This document shows positions 15,702 to 23,652 of a stretch of DNA of 35,749 nt, one piece after another. The position numbers were made by a program, and so were the translations under genes. The notes under the pieces are model-generated. The model saw only the letters and a program-made list of their open reading frames with translations. It had not been told where the DNA came from and did no database searches. The number at the start of each line of letters is the position of its first letter. The stretch's first letter is position 1. The DNA comes from JADJLQ01 sp034439915 (lineage in GTDB: Bacteria; Bacteroidota; Bacteroidia; Chitinophagales; Saprospiraceae): positions 1 through 35,749 of the forward strand of contig JAWXBI010000174.1 in assembly GCA_034439915.1 (NCBI GenBank), written 5' to 3'.

Positions 15702-16340
15702 ATGCAAGAACCCGCACACATTACTACAGGAATCCGGAAGATACTCGAAAATTCCAGGGTTTATGAAATGTGGCAGCGTTTGGTCGGTAATCATCAGGCA
15801 AAAATCAGATACGTCCGGGATTTTATTAAGCAAGAGGTCAATCAAAAGGTATTGGATATTGGTTGTGGCACCGGGCATATCCTTAACTACCTGCCGCCCA
15901 ACATGGAGTATACCGGATATGACCTCAATCCAAACTACATCGAAACAGCAAAAAAAAGATATGGCCAAAAAGGGAAGTTTTATAACAACCGGGTTTCGGA
16001 CCATCCCAATCAGAACGCTGACTATTATGATATTGTGCTGGCTAATGCTTTGCTGCATCATTTGACGGATGAGGAGGCTTCAGAAGTATTCCGGACCGCC
16101 TATCAGGCCCTGAAACCGGGAGGTTACCTCATAACCCATGATGGAGTATATGAAGAGCATCAACATTGGATGGCCAGGTGGTTATTGTCAAAAGACCGCG
16201 GTCGCAATGTCAGGACCAAGCTGGCTTATCTGAGCATTGCTTACGGGCATTTTAATTTGGTGGAGGCTACCATATTGCATGATTATTATAGGATTCCGTA
16301 TACTGTACTGATCTTAAAATGTGTTAAAAACAGCCCCTAA
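15702..16340 (+). CDS. Class I SAM-dependent methyltransferase
   Basis: The 212-residue cytoplasmic protein has SAM motif I VLDIGCGTGHI (50-60), the acidic ribose-binding YDLNPNYI, a motif-II-like DYYDIVLANALLHHL, and the post-motif ALKPGGYLITHDGVY. The pattern fits the Methyltransf_11/25 group; small-molecule, lipid or sugar acceptors are all possible. It follows the GT-C-like gene by 12 bases, suggesting co-transcription and a shared glycan or lipid role. It converges on folC with a 34-base gap. Confidence 0.85.
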   Translation: MQEPAHITTGIRKILENSRVYEMWQRLVGNHQAKIRYVRDFIKQEVNQKVLDIGCGTGHILNYLPPNMEYTGYDLNPNYIETAKKRYGQKGKFYNNRVSDHPNQNADYYDIVLANALLHHLTDEEASEVFRTAYQALKPGGYLITHDGVYEEHQHWMARWLLSKDRGRNVRTKLAYLSIAYGHFNLVEATILHDYYRIPYTVLILKCVKNSP

Positions 16341-16374
16341 ATGGCGAGCAGAAATACCTGGTCGATGTCCATTA

Positions 16375-17676
16375 TCAAATGACTTCCGCAACTACAAATA
16401 TACTGCCTGTAATCAGCACAAAATCGTTAGGTTTCATAGCTTTCTTTGCTGCCCGCAATCCATGGGATACCTTGCCATATGCTTTTCCTTTTAAATTGAA
16501 CCCTATCGCTTTTTCACATAATATATCCGCCGGCAAGGCCCTCGGTAAATCCGCAGCTACAAAATAGTAAATTGCTGATTCAGGTAACCGGGCCAACACC
16601 GGTTCAATATCCTTATCACTCACCGTGCCGAATACACAATGTAATTGCCCTTGTTGTAACTTATTGATTTCGTTGAACAAAATTTCCAATCCTGCCAGGT
16701 TATGCGCCGCATCCGCTAAAATGTCGGGTTTTCGGCTAAGCCAATGCCAACGTCCTATCAATGGCGCGTTATGAACCAGTCGATCAAATCCGGATTGCAC
16801 ACCGGTATCCGATATCACAAACAGCTTTTTCTGATTTAGTATTTTAACTGCATTGAGTACCGTATTGATGTTTTTTTCCTGGTAAGACCCGGATAACCTG
16901 CTGCGGAATAAATGAACCGGGGTTGCCTTTTTTTTATCCTGGAATTTGAAGGTATCCATCCCGGTCTTAGCTGTTTTACTGAGTTTATCAGCACAGGATA
17001 ATGGAATTCCCAATTCTTTCGCACGCTGCTTAAAAACTCCATAAGAAACTTTCTTATACTCCCCGATCAAACAAGGGGTTCCCGGTTTCATAATACCTGC
17101 TTTTTCGAATGCAATTTTAGCCAGGGTATCTCCCAGGATATTCTGATGATCCAGGCTGATGTTGGTAATCACCGACAACAGCGGGGTAATTATATTGGTA
17201 CTGTCCAACCGCCCACCTAAACCAGTCTCAATAACCGCAACATTTACCTTTTTTTTTGCAAAATAGTCAAAAGCCAGCGCTACCGTAATTTCAAAAAAAG
17301 AAGGGCGGATTTCTTCAATTACCGGCTTTAATTGTTCCACCTGATCGATCAGATATTGTTTGGATATAAATTGTCCATTGATCCGGATCCGTTCCCTGAA
17401 ATCTTTGTAATGAGGCGACACATATAGCCCGGTGCGATACCCGGATTCCTGCAGAATAGAAGCCAGCAGATGGGACACACTGCCCTTGCCGTTGGTGCCG
17501 GCTATATGGATACTTTTAAATTGTTTATGCGGATCCCCCAGGAAAGCACATAAGGATAAAATATTGGAAAGGTCTTTTTTAAACGCAGGAGGGCCGATAC
17601 GCTCAAACATCGGAAGACGCCGGTATAAATATTCCAGGGTTTCCTGATATTGCTGCTGGATAAATGATTTTACCAT
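16375..17676 (-). CDS. folC: Bifunctional folylpolyglutamate/dihydrofolate synthase
   Basis: A Mur-ligase-related enzyme that adds glutamate to dihydropteroate and folates using ATP. The 433 residues match FolC length. The P-loop is GTNGKGS (60-66) in HIAGTNGKGSVSHLL. Other hallmarks are YVSPHYKDFRERI, FEITVALAFDYFA, ETGLGGRLDSTN, the Mg-binding LDHQNILGDTLAKIAFEKAGI, and a C-terminal LADAAHN. It is the last gene on the strand after exbB, exbD and the TonB-like gene, 47 bases after the latter, so it may be transcribed with them though it is functionally unrelated. Confidence 0.95.
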   Translation of the reverse strand: MVKSFIQQQYQETLEYLYRRLPMFERIGPPAFKKDLSNILSLCAFLGDPHKQFKSIHIAGTNGKGSVSHLLASILQESGYRTGLYVSPHYKDFRERIRINGQFISKQYLIDQVEQLKPVIEEIRPSFFEITVALAFDYFAKKKVNVAVIETGLGGRLDSTNIITPLLSVITNISLDHQNILGDTLAKIAFEKAGIMKPGTPCLIGEYKKVSYGVFKQRAKELGIPLSCADKLSKTAKTGMDTFKFQDKKKATPVHLFRSRLSGSYQEKNINTVLNAVKILNQKKLFVISDTGVQSGFDRLVHNAPLIGRWHWLSRKPDILADAAHNLAGLEILFNEINKLQQGQLHCVFGTVSDKDIEPVLARLPESAIYYFVAADLPRALPADILCEKAIGFNLKGKAYGKVSHGLRAAKKAMKPNDFVLITGSIFVVAEVI

Positions 17677-17723
17677 AAAAAAGTAAAATTAGCCATAGCC
17701 TGTGCTAAAGACCAGGGACTGCT

Positions 17724-18692
17724 CTATTTTACTTTAAAATCAAAGGTGATGGTACCGCATTGTTCGGGAATATCACTGGCACTGAATTTAAACTTTCTCG
17801 AACTCTCCTCAGAAATCTGTTTTAGATTGGCATCTGCGGTAGTCGAGCCTTTTTGAGTATACCTGGCACTGGTCACCTTGCCGTTTTTATCGACACACAC
17901 ATTTACCACTACCCTGCCGGTGCGTTGAGATTTCTCTTCCACAGCGGGAGTAAACAGCACTCCTCTTCCATCCAGTCCACCACCTATTTTACCACTTCCG
18001 GTACTGATACCTTTCAGGTTATCTGCATTGGGATCTCCGTTAGGATCGCCCTGATTACCGGGTTTCCCGGTGTTCCCTTTGCCGGCACCAAATACGGTCC
18101 CATATTGTTTTTTAGCATTGTCATATTCGGCCTGTTGACGGGCAGCTTCAGCGGCCGCTTCAGCCTCAGCCCGTTTTCTTGCATCCTCAGCTGCTGCTAC
18201 CCTCCTGGCCTCCACGACTGCTGCTTGTTTTTTGGCATCTTCTTCTTTTTTTACCCTCGCCTCTTCCGCCTTTCTGACTTTTGCATCTTCAACAGCTTTT
18301 AATGCTTCTTCTTTCTGTTTCTTTTTTAAAGCGGCAACCTCCGGGTCTTCGGTAGTGATCACCTTTTTATCTGGTGCTTTAGGTGGCGTGGTTTCTTTTG
18401 GTTTAGCGACTTCCTCTACTTCAGGCTCGATCTCTGGCTCAGGAGGCGGTGGAGGGGTACTCGGAGGCGTGGGTTCTACCATCTCCTCGTTTTGGGTCAT
18501 CGGCTTGTCATCGCCCTCACCCTGGTCCGGGACCCCAAAACTCACGAGGATACCTTCCTGTCCCGGAGGGGGAATTGGAAATTTTAATAAGGGTAAAAAC
18601 AACAATGCCAATAAGAGGACGTGTATAATCGTGCTCGTGGTGCGGGCGATCTGTTGGTCCTGCCGTTCTTTTTCCGAAATAAAAGCTTCCAT
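17724..18692 (-). CDS. TonB-like energy transducer
   Basis: The 322-residue protein has one N-terminal membrane helix (about 20-40, TIIHVLLLALLFLPLL). A Pro/Glu-rich periplasm-spanning segment follows (about 70-115, with PPPPPEPEIEPEVEE), then a long Lys/Ala/Glu-rich helical region (about 125-200) and a Gly/Asn-rich linker. The C-terminal domain (about 255-322, RTGRVVVNVCVDKNGKV) is TonB/TolA-like. Two cysteines, C266 and C312, could form a disulfide. With ExbB and ExbD directly upstream it should couple the proton gradient to outer-membrane receptors. The Ala/Lys helix also resembles TolA, so a Tol-type envelope role is an alternative. No TonB-dependent receptor is in the window. Confidence 0.85.
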   Translation of the reverse strand: MEAFISEKERQDQQIARTTSTIIHVLLLALLFLPLLKFPIPPPGQEGILVSFGVPDQGEGDDKPMTQNEEMVEPTPPSTPPPPPEPEIEPEVEEVAKPKETTPPKAPDKKVITTEDPEVAALKKKQKEEALKAVEDAKVRKAEEARVKKEEDAKKQAAVVEARRVAAAEDARKRAEAEAAAEAARQQAEYDNAKKQYGTVFGAGKGNTGKPGNQGDPNGDPNADNLKGISTGSGKIGGGLDGRGVLFTPAVEEKSQRTGRVVVNVCVDKNGKVTSARYTQKGSTTADANLKQISEESSRKFKFSASDIPEQCGTITFDFKVK

Positions 18693-18708
18693 AATTTTTA
18701 ATTTATTC

Positions 18709-19110
18709 TCATTTGGCTTCTGTGGCCAGGATAGCGTTAATTTTCATTACATGGGCCAGTTCCATAATTTGGGCTAAAGACTCCACGGTTGCATTTTTAT
18801 CTGCTACGATAGTCATCGTGGTATTCTTAGGATCTCCTATCTTCCTCACCTCAAGTTGCACCATTTTTTCCAATACCTGGTAAGCCATTTCCTTCCCATT
18901 CAGATAAAGTTTGCCGTCCGGACTAATGGATACCGATAAAGTCGGAGAAGCTACGGTTTTCGATGTGGAAGATGGCAATTTGAGGTTCAAAGCATTGGGG
19001 CTCACTATGGATGAAGTGAGCATAAAGAAGATCAGCAATAAAAAGATCATATCCGTCATGGAGGCCATGCTGAACTCTGCGCTGATTTTATTTCTTTTTT
19101 TTAAAGCCAT
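18709..19110 (-). CDS. exbD: ExbD/TolR family biopolymer transport protein
   Basis: The 133-residue protein has a single N-terminal membrane helix containing the essential proton-carrying Asp, D20, in MTDMIFLLLIFFMLTSS. A periplasmic domain of about 90 residues follows (LKLPSSTSKT; LSVSISPDGKLYLNG; IVADKNATVESLAQIM). It forms the motor with ExbB and drives the TonB-like protein encoded 16 bases downstream. It is 35 bases after exbB. Confidence 0.93.
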   Translation of the reverse strand: MALKKRNKISAEFSMASMTDMIFLLLIFFMLTSSIVSPNALNLKLPSSTSKTVASPTLSVSISPDGKLYLNGKEMAYQVLEKMVQLEVRKIGDPKNTTMTIVADKNATVESLAQIMELAHVMKINAILATEAK

Positions 19111-19145
19111 TCTGGTAAAAATTTGAGTTGAAAAAAGATAATAAA

Positions 19146-19844
19146 TTATTTCGCTGGTTCTTGCAGGAGGTCCATAAACTCGACCGTGGTGTTTTCCATA
19201 TTATACACTACTTTTTCTACACTGCTGACTAAAAGATTGTAAGCGATATAAGCGAATATACCGACGCCGAGGCCTACTGCTGTAGTAATCAGAGCCTGGT
19301 AAATCCCACCCGACAAGGTAGCCGGGGTGACATTTTGTTGATTGGCCATATTATAAAATGCCTGGATCATCCCGGTTACCGTCCCAAAAAACCCGATCAT
19401 AGGAGCAGCTCCGGCAATACTGGCCATGATAGAAAGATTTTTTTCCATTTTAAACAATTCAAGGTTACCGGTATTTTCAATCGCGGCATCGATATCCCGC
19501 AATGGTTTTCCGATCCGTTGCAGCCCTTTTTCAAGCATCCGGGCCATCGGGGTATCGGTGTGGGAACACAGGTTGCGCGCTGCTTCTATATTGCCATTTT
19601 GAACACTATTCCGAATGTTGTTCATAAAATTCTGGTCCACTGTGCTGGCCCTTTTGAGTGAACGATAACGGTCGACAAAGATGTAAATAGCAATGAAAGA
19701 CAAGAGGAGATTGATCCCTACATTAGCAATGCCCAGAATCCCGGTTTGAGCTAATATATCCCATAAACTCTGAGCCCCTTCAACCGTTTCCGGGGTAGTG
19801 ACGGTGGGCAAACTGGAAACCTGCAATAAAAGAAAAGATATCAT
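19146..19844 (-). CDS. exbB: ExbB/TolQ/MotA family proton-channel protein
   Basis: The 232-residue protein has three membrane segments (about 25-58, 128-155 and 180-210). The long cytoplasmic loop contains NGNIEAARNLCSHTDTPMARMLEKGL, and the conserved channel block is ASIAGAAPMIGFFGTVTGMIQAFYNMA followed by GGIYQALITTAVGLGVGIFAYIAYN. This is the stator-like channel that powers TonB. It is the first gene of the exbB-exbD-tonB-folC run. An upstream TAATTTTG on the minus strand is a candidate -7 element. Confidence 0.94.
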   Translation of the reverse strand: MISFLLLQVSSLPTVTTPETVEGAQSLWDILAQTGILGIANVGINLLLSFIAIYIFVDRYRSLKRASTVDQNFMNNIRNSVQNGNIEAARNLCSHTDTPMARMLEKGLQRIGKPLRDIDAAIENTGNLELFKMEKNLSIMASIAGAAPMIGFFGTVTGMIQAFYNMANQQNVTPATLSGGIYQALITTAVGLGVGIFAYIAYNLLVSSVEKVVYNMENTTVEFMDLLQEPAK

Positions 19845-19903
19845 AAGTTAATTTTATAAGTTTAACCTCAACGGATTGAAATCGTTAAGTAGTATATTTT
19901 GAT

Positions 19904-19911
19904 CAAAATTA
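19904..19911 (-). promoter_or_regulatory. Possible -7 element for exbB
   Basis: The minus strand reads TAATTTTG, an exact TAnnTTTG match about 60 bases before the exbB ATG, inside the 149-base divergent gap. No clear -33 TTTG was found at the right distance, so confidence is limited. Confidence 0.35.
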
Positions 19912-19945
19912 GTGCTTAAGAAAGATATATTATAATAAATCGTAA

Positions 19946-19977
19946 TTTGATTACTATCAGGATAAAACTTAACTTTG
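19946..19977 (+). promoter_or_regulatory. Near-consensus Bacteroidota promoter for the beta-oxidation genes
   Basis: TTTG at 19946-19949 is followed after 20 bases by TAACTTTG at 19970-19977, matching the Bacteroidota -33 TTTG / -7 TAnnTTTG arrangement. Transcription would begin near 19983, giving a leader of only about 10 bases before the ATG at 19994. This is the best promoter match in the window. Confidence 0.65.
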
Positions 19978-19993
19978 AGTCAAATTATTAATC

Positions 19994-22381
19994 ATGTTTA
20001 GAATCAGCAAGGTTGCCGTGCTGGGATCCGGGATAATGGGTAGTGGCATTGCCTGTCATTTGGCCAATTGTGGCTTTGCGGTTTTGCTTCTCGATATTGT
20101 GCCTTCAGACCTGAAAGAGGACGAAAAAACGAATAAAAAGGCAAGAAACCGTTTGGTGGATACTGCTTTGCAAAATGCGGTAAAATCCAAACCTTCTCCC
20201 CTGTACCACAAAGAATTTATCAAAAGAATTACAACTGGTAACCTGGAAGATGACCTGAAAGAAATCAAAAGCTGTGACTGGGTAATTGAAGTAGTGGTCG
20301 AAAGGCTGGATATTAAAAAATCACTGTTCGAAAAAGTAGAGCAATACCGCACACCCGGGACCCTGATCAGCAGCAATACTTCGGGGATCCCCATTCACCT
20401 GATGGCTGAAGGGCGAAGCGCAGATTTTCAAGCTCATTTTTTGGGTACCCATTTTTTTAACCCACCCCGATACCTCAGGTTACTTGAAATTATTCCAACT
20501 GCCCTGACCAGGAAAGAGGTAGTTGATTTTTTTATGCAATTCGGGGATATTTACCTGGGGAAAAGGACCGTAAAGTGCAAGGATACCCCGGCATTTATTG
20601 CCAACCGGATCGGGGTGTATGCCATGTCAAAAATATATCAGTTATCGGAAGAGTTGGGTCTCGACATCAATACGGTGGACAAACTGACCGGGCCTGTGAT
20701 GGGCCGACCCAATACCGGTACATTCAGGCTGTCTGACCTGGTCGGCCTGGACACAGCCGTTAAAGTCATAGAGGGAATTCAACAGAATTGTCCGGAGGAC
20801 GAGCAAATCCATAAATTACAAATGCCGGGCTATCTGAAATTCCTGGTAGACAACAAATGGTTTGGCAACAAATCCAATAAAGGGTTTTATTACAAAACCG
20901 ATGAAAAAGATGACAAAGGAAAGAGCATCATATACGGACTCAATCTAAAGACACTGACCTATGAGCCCCCTCAAAAAATCAATCTCCCCAGTCTGGCGGT
21001 CTCGAAACAAACGGATGAATTGGGCCACCGGTTGAAAGCTATTATTAAAATGGAGGATAGTGGAGCAAAACTAATCGCCCGGTCGCTGGCTGGTTTATTT
21101 GCCTATGCTTCCAACAGGATCCCGGAGATCAGCGACAATCTTTATAGCATAGATGATGCGCTGAAGGCAGGTTTTGCCTGGGACCTGGGACCCTTTGAAT
21201 ATTGGGATGCGATCGGTTTAGATCATGGAATAGCCCTGGCTGAGCAATATGGTGAAACCCTTGCCCCCTGGGTGGCAGAAATGAAAAAGCTGGGATATAC
21301 CTCGTTTTATACCCGGGATGGACGGGTTAAAATTTACGATCCGTCAACTAAGACCATGGAAGCTATTCCAGGCCGGGAAGATCTGGTCAATTTGTTTGCG
21401 CTTGCTCAGACTCAGCCTGTTTATCAAAATCCGGATGCTGTTATCCATGATATTGGGGACGGAGTGCTTTGTCTGGAATTTAAATCCAAAGCCAATACGA
21501 TTGGTGAAGGCGTGGTCAGGGCAATCAATGAAGGTATCCAATTGGCAGAAGACGGCACCTGGAAAGGATTAGTCATTGGCAATCATGGCAAGAATTTTAG
21601 TGTTGGAGCCAATCTGATGATGATCGCCATGTCAGCTTACCAACAGGAATGGGATGAACTCAACTTCGCCGTTCAGACTTTTCAGAACACTACGATGCGG
21701 TGCAGATATTCCAAGATCCCAGTTGTGATTGCCACACAGGGGTATACGTTTGGCGGGGGATGTGAAACGATGATGCATTGCGATGCAGCAATATGTGCTG
21801 CAGAATCTTATATCGGGCTGGTCGAAGCAGGCGTCGGTTTAATTCCCGGTGGAGGAGGAACCAAAGAATTTGCACTTCGGATTTCAGATTCTTTTTTTGA
21901 AGGGGATGTCATGATCCCAACGCTGATCGATAAATTTAAAACCATCGCACTCGCAGCTGTATCTACTTCAGCTGAGGAAGCTTTTGGATTAGGTTATTTG
22001 TTAAAGAAGAAAGACCGTGTCGTTTATAATCTCGATCGGAATATTACAGAAGCCAAACTCAAAGTACTGGAGCTCGCAGATGATTATGTGATGCCACAAC
22101 CCAGACAGGATATACAGGTCCTTGGGCAACAAGGGTTGGGTGCATTATATATCGCAGCACATAGTCTCCGGCTTGGAAACTATGCCAGCGATCACGATAT
22201 TAAAATTGCTAAAAAAACAGCCTGGGTGCTTTGCGGAGGGGATCTCAGCGCTCCTCAGCAGGTCAGCGAACAATATTTGCTGGATATTGAAAGGGAAGCA
22301 TTTTTAAGCCTTTGCGGTGAACAAAAGACTCTGGAACGCATTCAATATATGTTGGAAAATAATAAACCGCTAAGAAATTAA
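19994..22381 (+). CDS. fadN: 3-hydroxyacyl-CoA dehydrogenase / enoyl-CoA hydratase (FadN-type)
   Basis: This two-function beta-oxidation enzyme hydrates enoyl-CoA and oxidises the hydroxyacyl-CoA with NAD. Its 795 residues start with the NAD-binding domain (GSGIMGSG, 11-18). The dehydrogenase catalytic H153 lies in GTHFFNPPRYLRLLEIIP, with E165. The dehydrogenase C-terminal domains follow at about 190-440. The crotonase domain is C-terminal (about 475-700) with GKNFSVGAN, GGGCE and LVEAGVGLIPGGGG supplying the oxyanion hole and both catalytic Glu. This order (dehydrogenase first) is that of Bacillus FadN, not of E. coli FadB. Thiolase follows 34 bases later. No acyl-CoA dehydrogenase is adjacent. 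Confidence 0.92.
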   Translation: MFRISKVAVLGSGIMGSGIACHLANCGFAVLLLDIVPSDLKEDEKTNKKARNRLVDTALQNAVKSKPSPLYHKEFIKRITTGNLEDDLKEIKSCDWVIEVVVERLDIKKSLFEKVEQYRTPGTLISSNTSGIPIHLMAEGRSADFQAHFLGTHFFNPPRYLRLLEIIPTALTRKEVVDFFMQFGDIYLGKRTVKCKDTPAFIANRIGVYAMSKIYQLSEELGLDINTVDKLTGPVMGRPNTGTFRLSDLVGLDTAVKVIEGIQQNCPEDEQIHKLQMPGYLKFLVDNKWFGNKSNKGFYYKTDEKDDKGKSIIYGLNLKTLTYEPPQKINLPSLAVSKQTDELGHRLKAIIKMEDSGAKLIARSLAGLFAYASNRIPEISDNLYSIDDALKAGFAWDLGPFEYWDAIGLDHGIALAEQYGETLAPWVAEMKKLGYTSFYTRDGRVKIYDPSTKTMEAIPGREDLVNLFALAQTQPVYQNPDAVIHDIGDGVLCLEFKSKANTIGEGVVRAINEGIQLAEDGTWKGLVIGNHGKNFSVGANLMMIAMSAYQQEWDELNFAVQTFQNTTMRCRYSKIPVVIATQGYTFGGGCETMMHCDAAICAAESYIGLVEAGVGLIPGGGGTKEFALRISDSFFEGDVMIPTLIDKFKTIALAAVSTSAEEAFGLGYLLKKKDRVVYNLDRNITEAKLKVLELADDYVMPQPRQDIQVLGQQGLGALYIAAHSLRLGNYASDHDIKIAKKTAWVLCGGDLSAPQQVSEQYLLDIEREAFLSLCGEQKTLERIQYMLENNKPLRN

Positions 22382-22415
22382 TGGATCATCCAAATAACGC
22401 AAAAGAAACCGCCAA

Positions 22416-23591
22416 ATGAGAGAAGCATATATAGTGGCCGCACGCCGCAGTGCCGTCGGCAAAGCAGGAAAAGGAAGTTTTAGATTTTTCCGATCAGATG
22501 ACCTGGCTGTTGAAATCATCCAGGCCCTGCTTAAAACAGTCCCTGAAGTCGATCCCAAAATTATCGACGACGTCATCGTCGGCTGTGCCAACCCGGAGGG
22601 TGAGCAAGGCCTGCAGATCGGCAGACAAATATCGGTAAGAGCATTGGGCAAGGATGTTCCGGGTATGACCATCAACCGGTATTGTGCCAGCGGGTTGGAG
22701 TCTATTGCCATTGCAGTCGCAAAAATCAGGTCGGGCATGGCGGATATCATCGTGGCAGGCGGTACCGAAAGTATGAGCATGATTCCCATGACCGGATACA
22801 AACTTGCACCCAGTTACAAAGTGGCTGTGGATACCCCGGATTATGTAGTGGGTATGGGGCTTACGGCTGAAGCCGTCGCTAAAAAATTTAAGATCAGCAG
22901 AGAGCGCCAGGATGAATTTGCTGTACGCTCCCATTTACTGGCCGCTCAGGCCATAGAGAAAGGTTTATTTAAAGAAGAAATAATACCCATTACCGTAAAA
23001 GAGATCAGCGTACAAAACAATAAAAAGGTCGAACGAAGTTTTGTAATGGATACCGATGAAGGGGTTCGCAAAGATTCCAACTACCAGGCGCTTTCCAAAT
23101 TACCTCCCGTATTTGCAATGAATGGTTCGGTTACAGCAGGTAATTCATCCCAAACATCGGATGGCTCGGCTTTTGTGCTGGTCATGAGCGAAGAAAAAAT
23201 GAACAGCCTTGGACTCAAACCTATTGCCCGTTTGGTATCCTGCGAGGTTGCCGGTGTTGAGCCGATCATTATGGGTATCGGACCTTGTGCTGCTATTCCT
23301 AAGGCCCTCAAAAAAGCAAATCTGCAACTCCACGACATCCAACTCATCGAACTTAATGAGGCGTTTGCGGCCCAGGCTTTAGCGGTTATTCAGGAAGCCG
23401 GACTCAACCCGGAAATAGTCAATGTCAACGGTGGAGCAATTGCTTTAGGCCACCCGCTGGGATGCACCGGAGCCAAGTTGTCTACCCAATTATTTGGTGA
23501 ATTGAGACGAAGACAATTAAAATACGGGATGGTTACCGCCTGTGTTGGAGGAGGCCAGGGTATAGCCGGCATTTACGAATTATTGAATTAA
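22416..23591 (+). CDS. fadA: Acetyl-CoA C-acyltransferase (thiolase)
   Basis: This enzyme carries out the last step of beta-oxidation, cleaving 3-ketoacyl-CoA with CoA to release acetyl-CoA. Its 391 residues match FadA length. The acyl-accepting nucleophile is C90 in NRYCASGLESIAIA, H346 lies in GHPLGCTGAK, and C376 in CVGGGQG. The LNEAFAAQALAV motif is also present. All catalytic residues are intact. It is co-directional with and 34 bases downstream of the fadN-like gene, the same pairing as in the fadNAE operon of Bacillus. Confidence 0.95.
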   Translation: MREAYIVAARRSAVGKAGKGSFRFFRSDDLAVEIIQALLKTVPEVDPKIIDDVIVGCANPEGEQGLQIGRQISVRALGKDVPGMTINRYCASGLESIAIAVAKIRSGMADIIVAGGTESMSMIPMTGYKLAPSYKVAVDTPDYVVGMGLTAEAVAKKFKISRERQDEFAVRSHLLAAQAIEKGLFKEEIIPITVKEISVQNNKKVERSFVMDTDEGVRKDSNYQALSKLPPVFAMNGSVTAGNSSQTSDGSAFVLVMSEEKMNSLGLKPIARLVSCEVAGVEPIIMGIGPCAAIPKALKKANLQLHDIQLIELNEAFAAQALAVIQEAGLNPEIVNVNGGAIALGHPLGCTGAKLSTQLFGELRRRQLKYGMVTACVGGGQGIAGIYELLN

Positions 23592-23622
23592 CAGGATCCG
23601 GGGTCCTGCATACCATACAGCA

Positions 23623-23651
23623 CCTAAAAATAAAATTGCTTATTTTTTAGG
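23623..23651. terminator. AT-rich hairpin touching the next start codon
   Basis: CCTAAAAATAA (23623-23633) and TTATTTTTTAGG (23640-23651) form an 11-base near-perfect stem, with one extra T, around a 6-base loop. It ends one base before the ATG at 23653. A second small stem, AGGATC and GGTCCT, lies just before it. It could end thiolase transcripts or, in mRNA, limit ribosome access to the downstream gene. Confidence 0.4.
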
Positions 23652-23652
23652 C

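Noticed and set aside
11416..16340. A complete capsule or O-antigen locus
   Set aside because: There is no Wzx, Wzy, Wza or nucleotide-sugar gene set; only transferases and methyltransferases are visible.
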